This document shows, piece after piece, positions 1 through 6,539 of a stretch of 7,249 bases of DNA. The notes beneath the pieces are model-generated. The model worked only from the letters and a program-made list of their open reading frames with translations, was not told the DNA's origin and did not search any database. The position numbers were made by a program, and so were the translations under genes. Source of the stretch: Opitutia bacterium (GTDB taxonomy: Bacteria; Verrucomicrobiota; Verrucomicrobiia; Opitutales; Opitutaceae); the NCBI GenBank assembly GCA_025351035.1, contig JANXWT010000122.1:1-7249 (forward strand), given 5' to 3'. Numbering within the stretch: position 1 is the first letter of the stretch; each line of letters begins with the position of its first letter.

Positions 1-112
1 CAAGACCTCCGCTCGTGGCGGCGACGGCTGGAGCGGCTTTAGGCGGATTAGTCAACTTCTTCGGTTGTTGTTTCGCTGCGGCGTTGCTCTTTTTTGTTCG
101 CTTTTTCGCCAT
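1..112 (-). CDS. N-terminal fragment of an unidentified Lys-rich protein, running off the left edge
   Basis: An ATG at 112-110 on the minus strand opens a frame that stays open to base 1 (37 codons). The first residues read MAKKRTKKSNAAAKQQ, with eight Lys/Arg in the first 19, and then turn into a Pro/Ala-rich stretch ending in TSGGL. This looks like a disordered basic leader, as found ahead of many folded domains; no domain is visible yet, so no function can be given. A GGGG run lies 7-10 bases upstream of the ATG and could serve as a ribosome binding site. The gene overlaps the last 65 bases of the truncated PurA gene in a different frame. That is a long overlap for two healthy genes, and suggests the PurA tail is really the upstream region of this gene. 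It could also be spurious, because only the N-terminus is in view. Confidence 0.5.
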   Translation of the reverse strand, partial: MAKKRTKKSNAAAKQQPKKLTNPPKAAPAVAATSGGL

Positions 113-752
113 GCAGCACCCCGAGATAACGCACGAAGGAATCTTGCGTAGCCAAGGCGACCGGAAGGGATAAATCTTGCGAAAGTCGTCCTGGCACGCT
201 GACGAATCCTGCCATATCACCTGGAAGGTTGCGCACGTAATCTTCCCGCGAGCTGCGGAAATCGGTGAAATAAATCGGCCATTGGCCGACCTCGTCCTGA
301 TACGACGGTGTGATGCCGCGGCCGGTCGAACCGCGCGGTTCCTCATGTAAAATCTCGGCGCGGTAATCTTCCCACGCGAGGTCGAGCAGGCGATGGGTGA
401 GATCAGAAACCAGCGTGCGTTCGTCGATCTGCAGGCGTGAGAGGATGGCGTAGCCCTTTTTCTCGAGGGGCCTGATCTCCCACCAGAATTTCCGCGGGTC
501 GGCGACGACGCCGCTGCCGATGCCGAGATGGGGCACATCGGTGATGACACCCGCCGGGAGGAGACTGAGCTTGATGCCCCCGGCGGTGTGGCCGGCGTTG
601 GCGCCGCCGTTGACCTTGACGACCGTAGAGACGGGATGCGCGGACCCGCGCAGTTCGGCGATGACTTCGGGGATGAGGCGGCCTTTACCTTCGTCTCCGA
701 GGCTGATGCCGACATCGGCGATGAGTTGGCTGCTGAATGACGTGAGCGACAT
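48..752 (-). CDS. purA: Truncated adenylosuccinate synthetase (N-terminal portion with a foreign tail), probably non-functional
   Basis: PurA uses GTP to join aspartate to IMP, the first committed step to AMP, in the cytoplasm. The N-terminus is unmistakable: GDEGKG at residues 19-24, with the expected catalytic Asp20; NAGHT at 52-56, with the catalytic His55; the GSGVV strand at 79-83; and the GSTGRGITPSY loop at 141-151 that binds IMP. Bacterial PurA is normally about 420-440 residues, whereas this frame stops at 234. The Arg-rich substrate loop, the guanine-binding TKxD region and the rest of the C-terminal half are missing. From about residue 174 (near base 230) the sequence no longer resembles PurA and third-position GC falls to about half (23 of 45 codons counted). 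The end is a charged tail, EQRRSETTTEEVD. The gene sits 103 bp downstream of guaB and is probably co-transcribed with it. No Shine-Dalgarno is seen before the ATG at 752; it was chosen because it places the P-loop strand about ten residues in. A true truncation, a deletion fusion and a misassembly are all possible. Confidence 0.8.
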   Translation of the reverse strand: MSLTSFSSQLIADVGISLGDEGKGRLIPEVIAELRGSAHPVSTVVKVNGGANAGHTAGGIKLSLLPAGVITDVPHLGIGSGVVADPRKFWWEIRPLEKKGYAILSRLQIDERTLVSDLTHRLLDLAWEDYRAEILHEEPRGSTGRGITPSYQDEVGQWPIYFTDFRSSREDYVRNLPGDMAGFVSVPGRLSQDLSLPVALATQDSFVRYLGVLHGEKANKKEQRRSETTTEEVD

Positions 753-855
753 GCGGCGAAATAGCAGCCAAAGAGGAGTCCCCGGTTGCCGGAAAGCAAA
801 AACGCGAGCAGGCGCGCAAGTGCAACGCGAAAACGTGTCCGCGCTCTGGCGTGCC

Positions 856-2418
856 TCACCCGTGACGGGTGGCGACTTCGATCACGTCGTGCGGGGCGGC
901 TTCTTTCTGGCCGGCGGCAGTGACGTGGACGTAGCGCGCCTTCGCTTTGAGGTCGGACAGGGTCTTCGCGCCGAGGTAACCCATGCCGGACTGGACGCCA
1001 CCGATCAGGTTGCCGAGCACGTCGTCAACGGAGCCGGAGACTTCCTTGAGCGCCTCGATGCCCTCGGCGGCGGCTTTGCGCACGGTGTCGTTCTTGTCGT
1101 GGCCGTAGCGGGCGGCGGAGCCGGCCTTCATCGCCGCGTGGCTGCCCATGCCGCGGTATTGTTTGTAGAGTTTGCCGGAAATTTCCATGATCTCGCCCGG
1201 CGCTTCCCGGCAACCTGCCAGCAGGCCACCGAGGATGACGGCGTCGGCGAGCGTGAGCGCCTTCACGATGTCGCCGGACTTGGTGATGCCGCCGTCGGCG
1301 ATGAGACGGACGTCCTTTTTCTTCGCCCCGAGGCTGCTGGCGTAGAGCGCGGTGAGTTGCGGGATGCCGACGCCGGCGACGACGCGCGTCGTGCAGATGG
1401 AGCCGGGGCCCTGGCCAATCTTGATCGCGCTGGCGCCGCAGTCGGCGAGAAACTCCACCCCTGCACCGCTGGTGACGTTGCCGGCGATGATCGTGAGATC
1501 GGGAAACGCGCCGCGGATGAGTTTCACCATGTCGCCGACTCCGGCCGTGTGGCCGTGGGCCGTCGAGACGGCCACGCAGTCGACCGACTCGCCCACCAGT
1601 TCGCCGACGTGGGCGATGATTTTCTCGCGATCAAGCGCGCCATCGGGCTTGCGGATAGGCGAAACCGCGGCACCGACGACGAGCCGGAATTGCGCGTCGC
1701 GAGCGGGCTTGCGGCGCGATTTGGCCTCGGAGGTGATGCGCTCGACATCGGAGCTGGTGATCAGGCCGCGGAGATGGTCCTTGTCGTCGACGACGAGAAT
1801 CTTGTGGATGCCGATGTTGGCGGTGAAAAATTTGTCGGCCTCCTTGATCGGACCGGCGGCCATGCGTTTTTCAGGGACGGTGACGAGTTGCCGGCGGGGC
1901 GTCATCACGTCGGTGACTTTGCGGGACTTGTAACGGTCCTTGACGAGATTGCCCGAGAGCAAGCCGACAAGTTTGCCCTGGGCATCGACAACGGGAAAAG
2001 TGCGGAACTCAAATCGCCTCTGCTCGATGAGCGCAAGGACATCACCGACGTGCATGTCGGGCGAAACGGTCATCGGATCCTGGATGAGCCCGTGGATGTG
2101 GTGCTTTACGCGGGCGATCTCCTTGAGCTGGTCCTTCTCCGGGAGATTGTAGTGGATCAGGCCGAGGCCACCGTTCAACGCCATGGCGATGGCCATACGT
2201 GACTCGGTGACGGTGTCCATGTCGGACGAGATGATCGGGATCTGCAATGTCAGCGCGTCGGAAAGCGACGTGGCGAGTTCGGCGTCTTTCGGGAGAATGT
2301 CCGAATAGAGCGTGGCGAGTGAGACATCGTCGTAGGTCAGGGCCGTCGGGGCTTGGGCGGCAAAGAAACGCTCGGCGGGCAGATAGAAGTCGGAGTCGGC
2401 GGCAACGGACTTGGTCAT
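856..2418 (-). CDS. guaB: IMP dehydrogenase with a CBS-pair regulatory module
   Basis: Oxidises IMP to XMP with NAD+, the rate-limiting step to GMP, in the cytoplasm. The 520-aa product has the usual order. An N-terminal barrel segment carries LTYDDVSL (27-34) and DMDTVTE (66-72). Two CBS domains lie at about 113-230 (one ends in RGLITSSDVERI) and are the likely adenine/guanine nucleotide sensors. The catalytic barrel returns with the loop GQGPGSICTTR at 335-345 (nucleophile Cys342), ADGGI at 374-378, the flap GMGSHAAM, catalytic Arg437-Tyr438, and SGMGYLGAKT near the end. Departures from the common bacterial form are Ser285 in VSTAHGH where Asp is usual, Gln336 in the Cys loop, and EGIEALKEVSG in place of the usual EGVEGRVPYKG. 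A TTG 54 bases upstream (2472) would add 18 residues unlike IMP dehydrogenases, so the ATG at 2418 is preferred. No clear Shine-Dalgarno precedes it. PurA, the competing user of IMP, follows downstream. Confidence 0.95.
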   Translation of the reverse strand: MTKSVAADSDFYLPAERFFAAQAPTALTYDDVSLATLYSDILPKDAELATSLSDALTLQIPIISSDMDTVTESRMAIAMALNGGLGLIHYNLPEKDQLKEIARVKHHIHGLIQDPMTVSPDMHVGDVLALIEQRRFEFRTFPVVDAQGKLVGLLSGNLVKDRYKSRKVTDVMTPRRQLVTVPEKRMAAGPIKEADKFFTANIGIHKILVVDDKDHLRGLITSSDVERITSEAKSRRKPARDAQFRLVVGAAVSPIRKPDGALDREKIIAHVGELVGESVDCVAVSTAHGHTAGVGDMVKLIRGAFPDLTIIAGNVTSGAGVEFLADCGASAIKIGQGPGSICTTRVVAGVGIPQLTALYASSLGAKKKDVRLIADGGITKSGDIVKALTLADAVILGGLLAGCREAPGEIMEISGKLYKQYRGMGSHAAMKAGSAARYGHDKNDTVRKAAAEGIEALKEVSGSVDDVLGNLIGGVQSGMGYLGAKTLSDLKAKARYVHVTAAGQKEAAPHDVIEVATRHG

Positions 2419-2500
2419 GTTGCCAAAGACCGGATAATCCCGGCGCGCGAAACCACAACGATAATTTGCCAATTTCGGGCCGGCCAGTAGTGCTCGTGCG
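2419..2500. promoter_or_regulatory. Divergent intergenic region between guaB and menC
   Basis: This 82-bp gap separates two genes transcribed away from each other, so it must hold the start signals of both unless guaB begins at the upstream TTG (2472). No convincing -35/-10 pair was found for either direction. Visible elements are TTGCCAA at 2420-2426 and again at 2466-2472, GATAAT at 2433-2438 and again at 2460-2465, and the 8-bp palindrome GGCCGGCC at 2478-2485. No purine-repressor type palindrome and no riboswitch-like fold was recognised. That it is a promoter region is inferred from gene layout alone. Confidence 0.4.
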
Positions 2501-3499
2501 ATGACCTATCGGTTCAGCTTCAGGCCCTACCGGCGGCCCCTGCGCAATCCGTTGCGCACGGCGCACGGGCTGTGGGCGGAGCGCGAGGGGCTGCTCCTGC
2601 GGTTGGAGGACGAAAATGGCCGCGTCGGCTTCGGCGAGGTCGCGCCCATCCCGTGGTTCGGCACGGAGACCATGGCCGAGGCGACCGAGGTTTGCCGGGC
2701 GCTGGGGGACAAGTTTCCCGCTGAGTTGATCGATGCCGTGGCGGCGCGGTTTGGCTGCGTGCGATTTGCCCTCGCGATGGCGCGCGACACAATGGCGGCG
2801 AGTCCGGCGAACTCCGTGCGGTTGCCAGTGGCGGCATTGTTGCCAGCGGGAAGCGCCGCGCTGGCGACGTTGCCCGACAAGATTGAAGCGGGTTTTCTCG
2901 CCTACAAGTGGAAGGTTGGCGTGGGTGACGTGGACGAGGAGCTGGGAATTTTCGATGATTTGCTGGCGAGGCTGCCGGTGTATGCGCGGTTGCGGCTCGA
3001 CGCGAACGGCGCATGGGACCGACGACAGGCGCAACGCTGGCTCGCGCGATGCGCCGAGCGGCCGGTCGAATTTGTCGAGCAACCGGTCGCGGCGAGCGAC
3101 GAGGACACTCTGGTCGGATTGGCGGACGAATTTCCGGTGACGCTCGCGCTCGACGAATCGGTCGTGCGGCTCGATGATGCGCGGCGCTGGCAAGCGCGGG
3201 GCTGGCCGGGGGTGCTTGTCATCAAGCCGGCGCTGTGCGGGCCGCTCGGGGAAATTCGCGCGTGGCTCGAGGCCACGAACGCGGACGTGGTTTTCTCCAG
3301 CGCCATCGAGACGTCCCTCGGGCGCGCGGCGATTTTGCGCTTTGTGCTCGGTGGCGACTGGACGAAGCGCGCGCTTGGCTTCGGCACAGGCGAGCTTTTC
3401 GGTGACAGGTTGTGGGATGGCCCGGTGCTCGGTCCACTGGCCGACCCTTCGTGTGTCGCCGGCCAAAACTCGGAGGCACTATGGAACGCGCTGAACTGA
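2501..3499 (+). CDS. menC: o-Succinylbenzoate synthase (enolase superfamily)
   Basis: MenC dehydrates SHCHC to o-succinylbenzoate in cytoplasmic menaquinone synthesis. The 332-aa length fits the family (E. coli MenC is about 320). The enolase-superfamily residues are in order. The KxK motif is YKWKVG, with Lys136 and Lys138. The metal ligands are Asp167 in RLDANGAW, Glu193 in EFVEQPV and Asp218 in ALDES. The second catalytic lysine is Lys242 in VIKPALCG. The C-terminal strand FSSAIETSLGRAA (265-277) is the typical MenC substrate loop. An N-terminal capping domain spans about 1-100, with GEVAPIPWFG matching the family's GExAPLPGF-like segment. The alternative reading is a promiscuous racemase such as a dipeptide epimerase or N-acylamino acid racemase. 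The menE gene overlapping its last 19 bases makes MenC much more likely. The ATG at 2501 lacks an obvious Shine-Dalgarno. Confidence 0.92.
   Translation: MTYRFSFRPYRRPLRNPLRTAHGLWAEREGLLLRLEDENGRVGFGEVAPIPWFGTETMAEATEVCRALGDKFPAELIDAVAARFGCVRFALAMARDTMAASPANSVRLPVAALLPAGSAALATLPDKIEAGFLAYKWKVGVGDVDEELGIFDDLLARLPVYARLRLDANGAWDRRQAQRWLARCAERPVEFVEQPVAASDEDTLVGLADEFPVTLALDESVVRLDDARRWQARGWPGVLVIKPALCGPLGEIRAWLEATNADVVFSSAIETSLGRAAILRFVLGGDWTKRALGFGTGELFGDRLWDGPVLGPLADPSCVAGQNSEALWNALN
3472..3476 (+). promoter_or_regulatory. Shine-Dalgarno site for menE, inside the menC 3' end
   Basis: GGAGG lies four bases before the ATG at 3481, within the menC coding sequence. It is the only strong ribosome binding site seen before a gene in the window. 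It settles the menE start at 3481, against an upstream GTG-type frame opening at 3412 that would overlap menC by 88 bases. The arrangement suggests translational coupling of MenC and MenE. Confidence 0.75.
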
Positions 3500-4728
3500 G
3501 ACGATTGCTTGGCGGGCGGGCGGCGACCCAATCGGCGGAGCCACTCTGGATTGCCGAGGCGGATTCGGAAAATTTCAAAACCGCGTTCGCCAACGCGGTG
3601 GCCGGCGGCGGCGATGTTTTTCTTTGCGATCCGCAATGGGGCGCCGTTGAAAAAGCGCACGTGGACGGCCTGCGGAAAGCGAAGATCGAAAAGCGAAAAT
3701 CAAAAACAGGTCACGGCTGGCTGATGATCCCGACGGGCGGCACGTCCGGACAACTTCGCTTTGCGCGGCACGATGGCGGCACGATCGCCGCGGCCGTCGG
3801 GGGATTCACGCAACACTTCGGCCTAGTCCGCGTGAACGCGCTCGGGGTGCTGCCGTTGCATCACGTTAGCGGATTGATGGCGTGGCTGCGCTGCGCGCTG
3901 ACGGGAGGCAGCCACCTGCAGGCGGATTGGAAGACCCTCGAGACGGGAATTCTGCCCGCGTTGCCGGCAAAGACGGACGGCTGGTTCATTTCGCTGGTGC
4001 CGACACAACTCGAGAGACTCATGCGGCAGCCGCGCGCGGTTGAGTGGCTGAAGAGATTTCGCGCCGTGCATGTGGGTGGCGCTCCGGCGTGGCCGGACTT
4101 GTTCGACCGGGCGGCGGCCGCGCGGTTGCCCATTGCTCCGTGTTACGGGATGACCGAGACGGCGGCGATGGTCGCGGCGCTGCGTCCGGAGGAATTTCTC
4201 GCCGGGGCGCGCAGCAGCGGACCGACCATGCCGCATGCGCAGATCAGCGTGAATGCGGACGGAGCGCTGTGTGTGGTGGGCGAATCCGTCTTCCGCGGCT
4301 ATTACCCGGAGTGGCGAAACGAGCGGGTATTTGAAACGGCCGATGCCGGTTGGGTCGATGCAAGCGGGCATCTGGTTGTCACGGGCCGGCGCGATGCGGT
4401 GATCATCACCGGCGGCGAGAAAGTGCAACCGGGCGAAGTAGAGGCGGTGTTGCGCGGCACGGGGGAATTCTCCGATGTCGTCGTGCTCGGCGTGCCCGAC
4501 GTGGAGTGGGGGCATCTGCTTGTCGCGGCTTATCCAGCCGCGCCGCCACCACGGTTGAAAAAAGTGGCGGACGCGATGGCGCGCCAGCTCGCGCCGCACA
4601 AGCGTCCGAAGATATTCGTGCCGTTGGCCGCCTGGCCGGCAAACGCGCAGGGAAAGATCAACCGGGCGCAGGTGGCCAGCCTGGCCCGCGCGGCGATTCA
4701 GTCTGGCTCCGGCACGGCATCGGCGTAA
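3481..4728 (+). CDS. menE: o-Succinylbenzoate-CoA ligase (adenylate-forming family), short form
   Basis: MenE activates o-succinylbenzoate with ATP and CoA, directly after MenC in menaquinone synthesis. The 415-aa product shows the adenylate-forming (ANL) signatures in order: the P-loop PTGGTSG at 84-90; a PLHHVSGLM segment at 125-133, typical of MenE; YGMTET at 222-227, binding AMP; TADAGWVD at 286-293, a variant of the usual TGDxG; the hinge and A8 motif GRRDAVIITGGEKVQPGEVE at 302-321; and the A10 catalytic lysine Lys392 in QGKINR. The region before the P-loop is only about 80 residues, much shorter than in the 450-490-aa forms, so most of the first N-terminal subdomain is reduced. Short MenE proteins are known in several phyla, so this alone does not imply loss of function. 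Residues 67-76 come from a small AT-rich tandem repeat. Translation is probably coupled to menC through a 19-base overlap, and polX follows immediately. Confidence 0.93.
   Translation: MERAELRRLLGGRAATQSAEPLWIAEADSENFKTAFANAVAGGGDVFLCDPQWGAVEKAHVDGLRKAKIEKRKSKTGHGWLMIPTGGTSGQLRFARHDGGTIAAAVGGFTQHFGLVRVNALGVLPLHHVSGLMAWLRCALTGGSHLQADWKTLETGILPALPAKTDGWFISLVPTQLERLMRQPRAVEWLKRFRAVHVGGAPAWPDLFDRAAAARLPIAPCYGMTETAAMVAALRPEEFLAGARSSGPTMPHAQISVNADGALCVVGESVFRGYYPEWRNERVFETADAGWVDASGHLVVTGRRDAVIITGGEKVQPGEVEAVLRGTGEFSDVVVLGVPDVEWGHLLVAAYPAAPPPRLKKVADAMARQLAPHKRPKIFVPLAAWPANAQGKINRAQVASLARAAIQSGSGTASA
3679..3706 (+). repeat. Two-copy 14-bp AT-rich tandem repeat within menE
   Basis: GCGAAGATCGAAAA (3679-3692) is followed directly by GCGAAAATCAAAAA (3693-3706), with 12 of 14 positions identical. 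The tract is purine-rich and clearly lower in GC than the surrounding gene. It encodes the charged stretch AKIEKRKSKT just upstream of the MenE P-loop. It looks like a small in-frame expansion in a linker. The reading frame is kept, because the inserted codons contain no stop. Confidence 0.6.
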
Positions 4729-4738
4729 TTTGGACCAC

Positions 4739-6505
4739 GTGACCAAAGCTGAAATTGCGAGCGTGTTGAACGACATCGGCACGCTGTTGGAATTGAAGGG
4801 CGAAAATCCGTTCAAGATTCGCGCTTATCAGACGGGCGCACGCGTCGTCGAGTCACTGGCGGAAGAGGAACTGGCCCGGCGCTGTGCGGAGAATTCGTTG
4901 GTGGAAGTGAAGGGGATTGGCGAGGCGCTCGCGCAGAAGATCAGCGAGCTGCAAGCGACGGGCAAACTCGGTTTCTATGAGAAATTAAAGGCCTCGATCC
5001 CCTCCGGGCTCGTGGACTTGCTGCAGGTCCCCGGGGTCGGACCGAAAAAGATCCGGGCGTTGCAGGCGAAACTGGGGGTGGATTCCCTCGCGAAGCTGCA
5101 GGCGGCGTGCGAGTCGGGTGCGGTGGCGGCGTTGGAGGGATTTGGGGAGAAGTCGCAGGAGAAAATCCTCGAGGGCATCCACAACCGCGAGAGATACTCG
5201 AAGCGCCACCTGTGGGTCGCGGCATGGGAGACGGCGGAGCCGATCCTCGCGGGATTGCGCGCGTTGCCACAGGTGCTGCGCGCAGAGCACGCCGGGAGTT
5301 TGCGTCGGCGGATGGAGACAGTGGGCGATCTTGATTTTCTGGTGGCGACGGTGGATCCGAAGCCTGTGGCCGACTGGTTCGTGGCGCAGACCGGCGTGCA
5401 GGAAATCACGGCACGCGGCGAGACCAAGGCCAGCGTCCGGTTGCAGTCGGGCATCCAGGCGGACTTGCGACTCATCCCGCCCGAGCAATTTGTTTTTGCC
5501 TGGCATCATTTCACCGGCTCGAAAGACCATAACGTGCAGATGCGCCAGCGGGCACTTGGGCGCGGATGGTCGATGAGCGAGTGGGGTCTCGTGCCGTCGG
5601 CCGGCGAAGGAACGGCGAAAGCCAAGGCTGAGCACGCGGGCCGGAAGACGGACATCACCAACGAGGCGGCCTTGTTCAAGAAACTGGGACTGGCGTTCAT
5701 CCCGCCGGAATTGCGCGAGGGGCTGGGGGAGATCGAGGCGGCGGAAACCGGCGGGTTGCCGGTCTTGATAGAAGAGACGGACATCCGCGGAGCCTTCCAT
5801 AACCACACGACGGCGTCGGACGGGCACAACACGCTGGAGGAGATGACGGCGGCCGCACAGGCGCTGGGCTGGGAATACCTCGGCATCGCCGACCACTCAA
5901 AGTCGAGCGTGCAGGCGAGGGGACTGGATGAGAAGCGACTCGCTGAGCAAATTGCGACCGTCCGGAAACTGAATGCCTCCGGAAAATTCACGACGCACGT
6001 CTTTGCGGGGACCGAATGCGACATCCTGCCGGACGGACGGCTCGATTTTGCCGACGAGGTGTTGGCGGAGTTGGACTATGTGGTCGTGTCGGTGCACTCG
6101 GCGTTCAAGCAGAGCCGGGCAGACATGACGGCGCGAATCATTCGGGCGATCGAGAATCCGCACGCCACGATGCTCGGGCACCTGACTGGCCGCTTGCTCC
6201 TGCAACGCGAAGGCTACGACGTCGAGGCCGACAAGATCATCGATGCCGCCATCGCCCACCGCGTCGTCGTCGAACTGAATGCGAATCCGTGGCGGCTCGA
6301 CCTGGACTGGCGGCTCTGGCGCAAGGCGGCCGGGCGCGGTTTGCTTTGTGCGATCAACCCCGACGCGCATGACACGGCGGGCTTGGCCGATTTCCGGCAC
6401 GGCGTGGGTGCCGCGCGAAAAGGCTGGTTGACCAAGGAGCACGTCATCACCACTCGTTCTCTCGTCTCGATCAAACGTTGGCTGACTGATCGGAAGACTG
6501 GTTAG
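4739..6505 (+). CDS. polX: Family X DNA polymerase with C-terminal PHP 3'-5' exonuclease domain
   Basis: PolX fills short gaps during base-excision repair, and its PHP domain adds Mn-dependent 3'-5' exonuclease and end-cleaning activity. Numbering from the GTG at 4739 (588 aa; B. subtilis PolX is about 570), the order is as follows. The 8-kDa domain has ELKGENPFKIRAY near 18-30. Helix-hairpin-helix motifs are VKGIGEALAQKI, PGVGPKKIRAL and EGFGEKSQEKIL. The palm has AGSLRRRMETVGDLDF, with metal ligands Asp197 and Asp199 and the third Asp242 in IQADLRLI, followed by FTGSKDHN. The PHP domain starts at about 350 and has FHNHTTASDG (His354, His356), GIADHS, TECDILPDG (Glu426), VSVHSAF (His453), GHLTGRLL (His481) and NPDAHD (Asp542, His544), so its metal site looks intact. 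A TTG at 4730 is also possible and adds three residues. The GTG was preferred because it aligns with the B. subtilis N-terminus as I recall it. No Shine-Dalgarno is seen. It sits about 10 bases after the menE stop, probably on the same transcript. Confidence 0.95.
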   Translation: MTKAEIASVLNDIGTLLELKGENPFKIRAYQTGARVVESLAEEELARRCAENSLVEVKGIGEALAQKISELQATGKLGFYEKLKASIPSGLVDLLQVPGVGPKKIRALQAKLGVDSLAKLQAACESGAVAALEGFGEKSQEKILEGIHNRERYSKRHLWVAAWETAEPILAGLRALPQVLRAEHAGSLRRRMETVGDLDFLVATVDPKPVADWFVAQTGVQEITARGETKASVRLQSGIQADLRLIPPEQFVFAWHHFTGSKDHNVQMRQRALGRGWSMSEWGLVPSAGEGTAKAKAEHAGRKTDITNEAALFKKLGLAFIPPELREGLGEIEAAETGGLPVLIEETDIRGAFHNHTTASDGHNTLEEMTAAAQALGWEYLGIADHSKSSVQARGLDEKRLAEQIATVRKLNASGKFTTHVFAGTECDILPDGRLDFADEVLAELDYVVVSVHSAFKQSRADMTARIIRAIENPHATMLGHLTGRLLLQREGYDVEADKIIDAAIAHRVVVELNANPWRLDLDWRLWRKAAGRGLLCAINPDAHDTAGLADFRHGVGAARKGWLTKEHVITTRSLVSIKRWLTDRKTG

Positions 6506-6539
6506 CCGCATTGATCGCCCCTCCTTTCGCTTAAAACTT

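Noticed and set aside
753..855. Possible terminator between guaB and purA
   Set aside because: CCGG-TTG-CCGG at 782-792 can form only a 4-bp stem, and on the minus strand the T-run comes before it, not after. Other GC-rich words here give stems of three or four pairs only.
520..2202. A 560-codon plus-strand open frame running antisense through guaB and the start of purA
   Set aside because: It is the mirror of genuine guaB and purA coding sequence in a GC-rich genome. The product is rich in Asp, Gly, Ala and Val with no domain, while the opposite strand has complete IMP dehydrogenase motifs.
2419..2472. Extended guaB N-terminus starting at the TTG at 2472
   Set aside because: The added residues (MANYRCGFARRDYPVFGN) do not resemble IMP dehydrogenase N-termini, and TTG is a weak start. 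The ATG at 2418 gives a normal length.
2042..3466. A 474-codon minus-strand frame antisense to menC and overlapping the guaB 5' end
   Set aside because: The product is dominated by Arg, Pro, His and Gln, as expected of a shadow frame. menC on the plus strand has all its catalytic residues.
5791..5832. PHP domain of PolX begins AFHNHT where DLHxH is often written, suggesting loss of a metal ligand
   Set aside because: The two metal-binding histidines are both present, as are the downstream Glu, His, Asp and His ligands. An FHNHT start is, as I recall, common in one PolX subgroup.
3823..5896. Long minus-strand frames opposite menE (3823-4815) and polX (4985-5896)
   Set aside because: Both are Arg/His/Pro-rich shadows with no recognisable domain, lying opposite well-supported genes.
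6511..6536. A TTGATC / TTAAAA promoter pair before gmd
   Set aside because: The spacing is 14 bases and both hexamers match poorly, so it cannot be told from chance.
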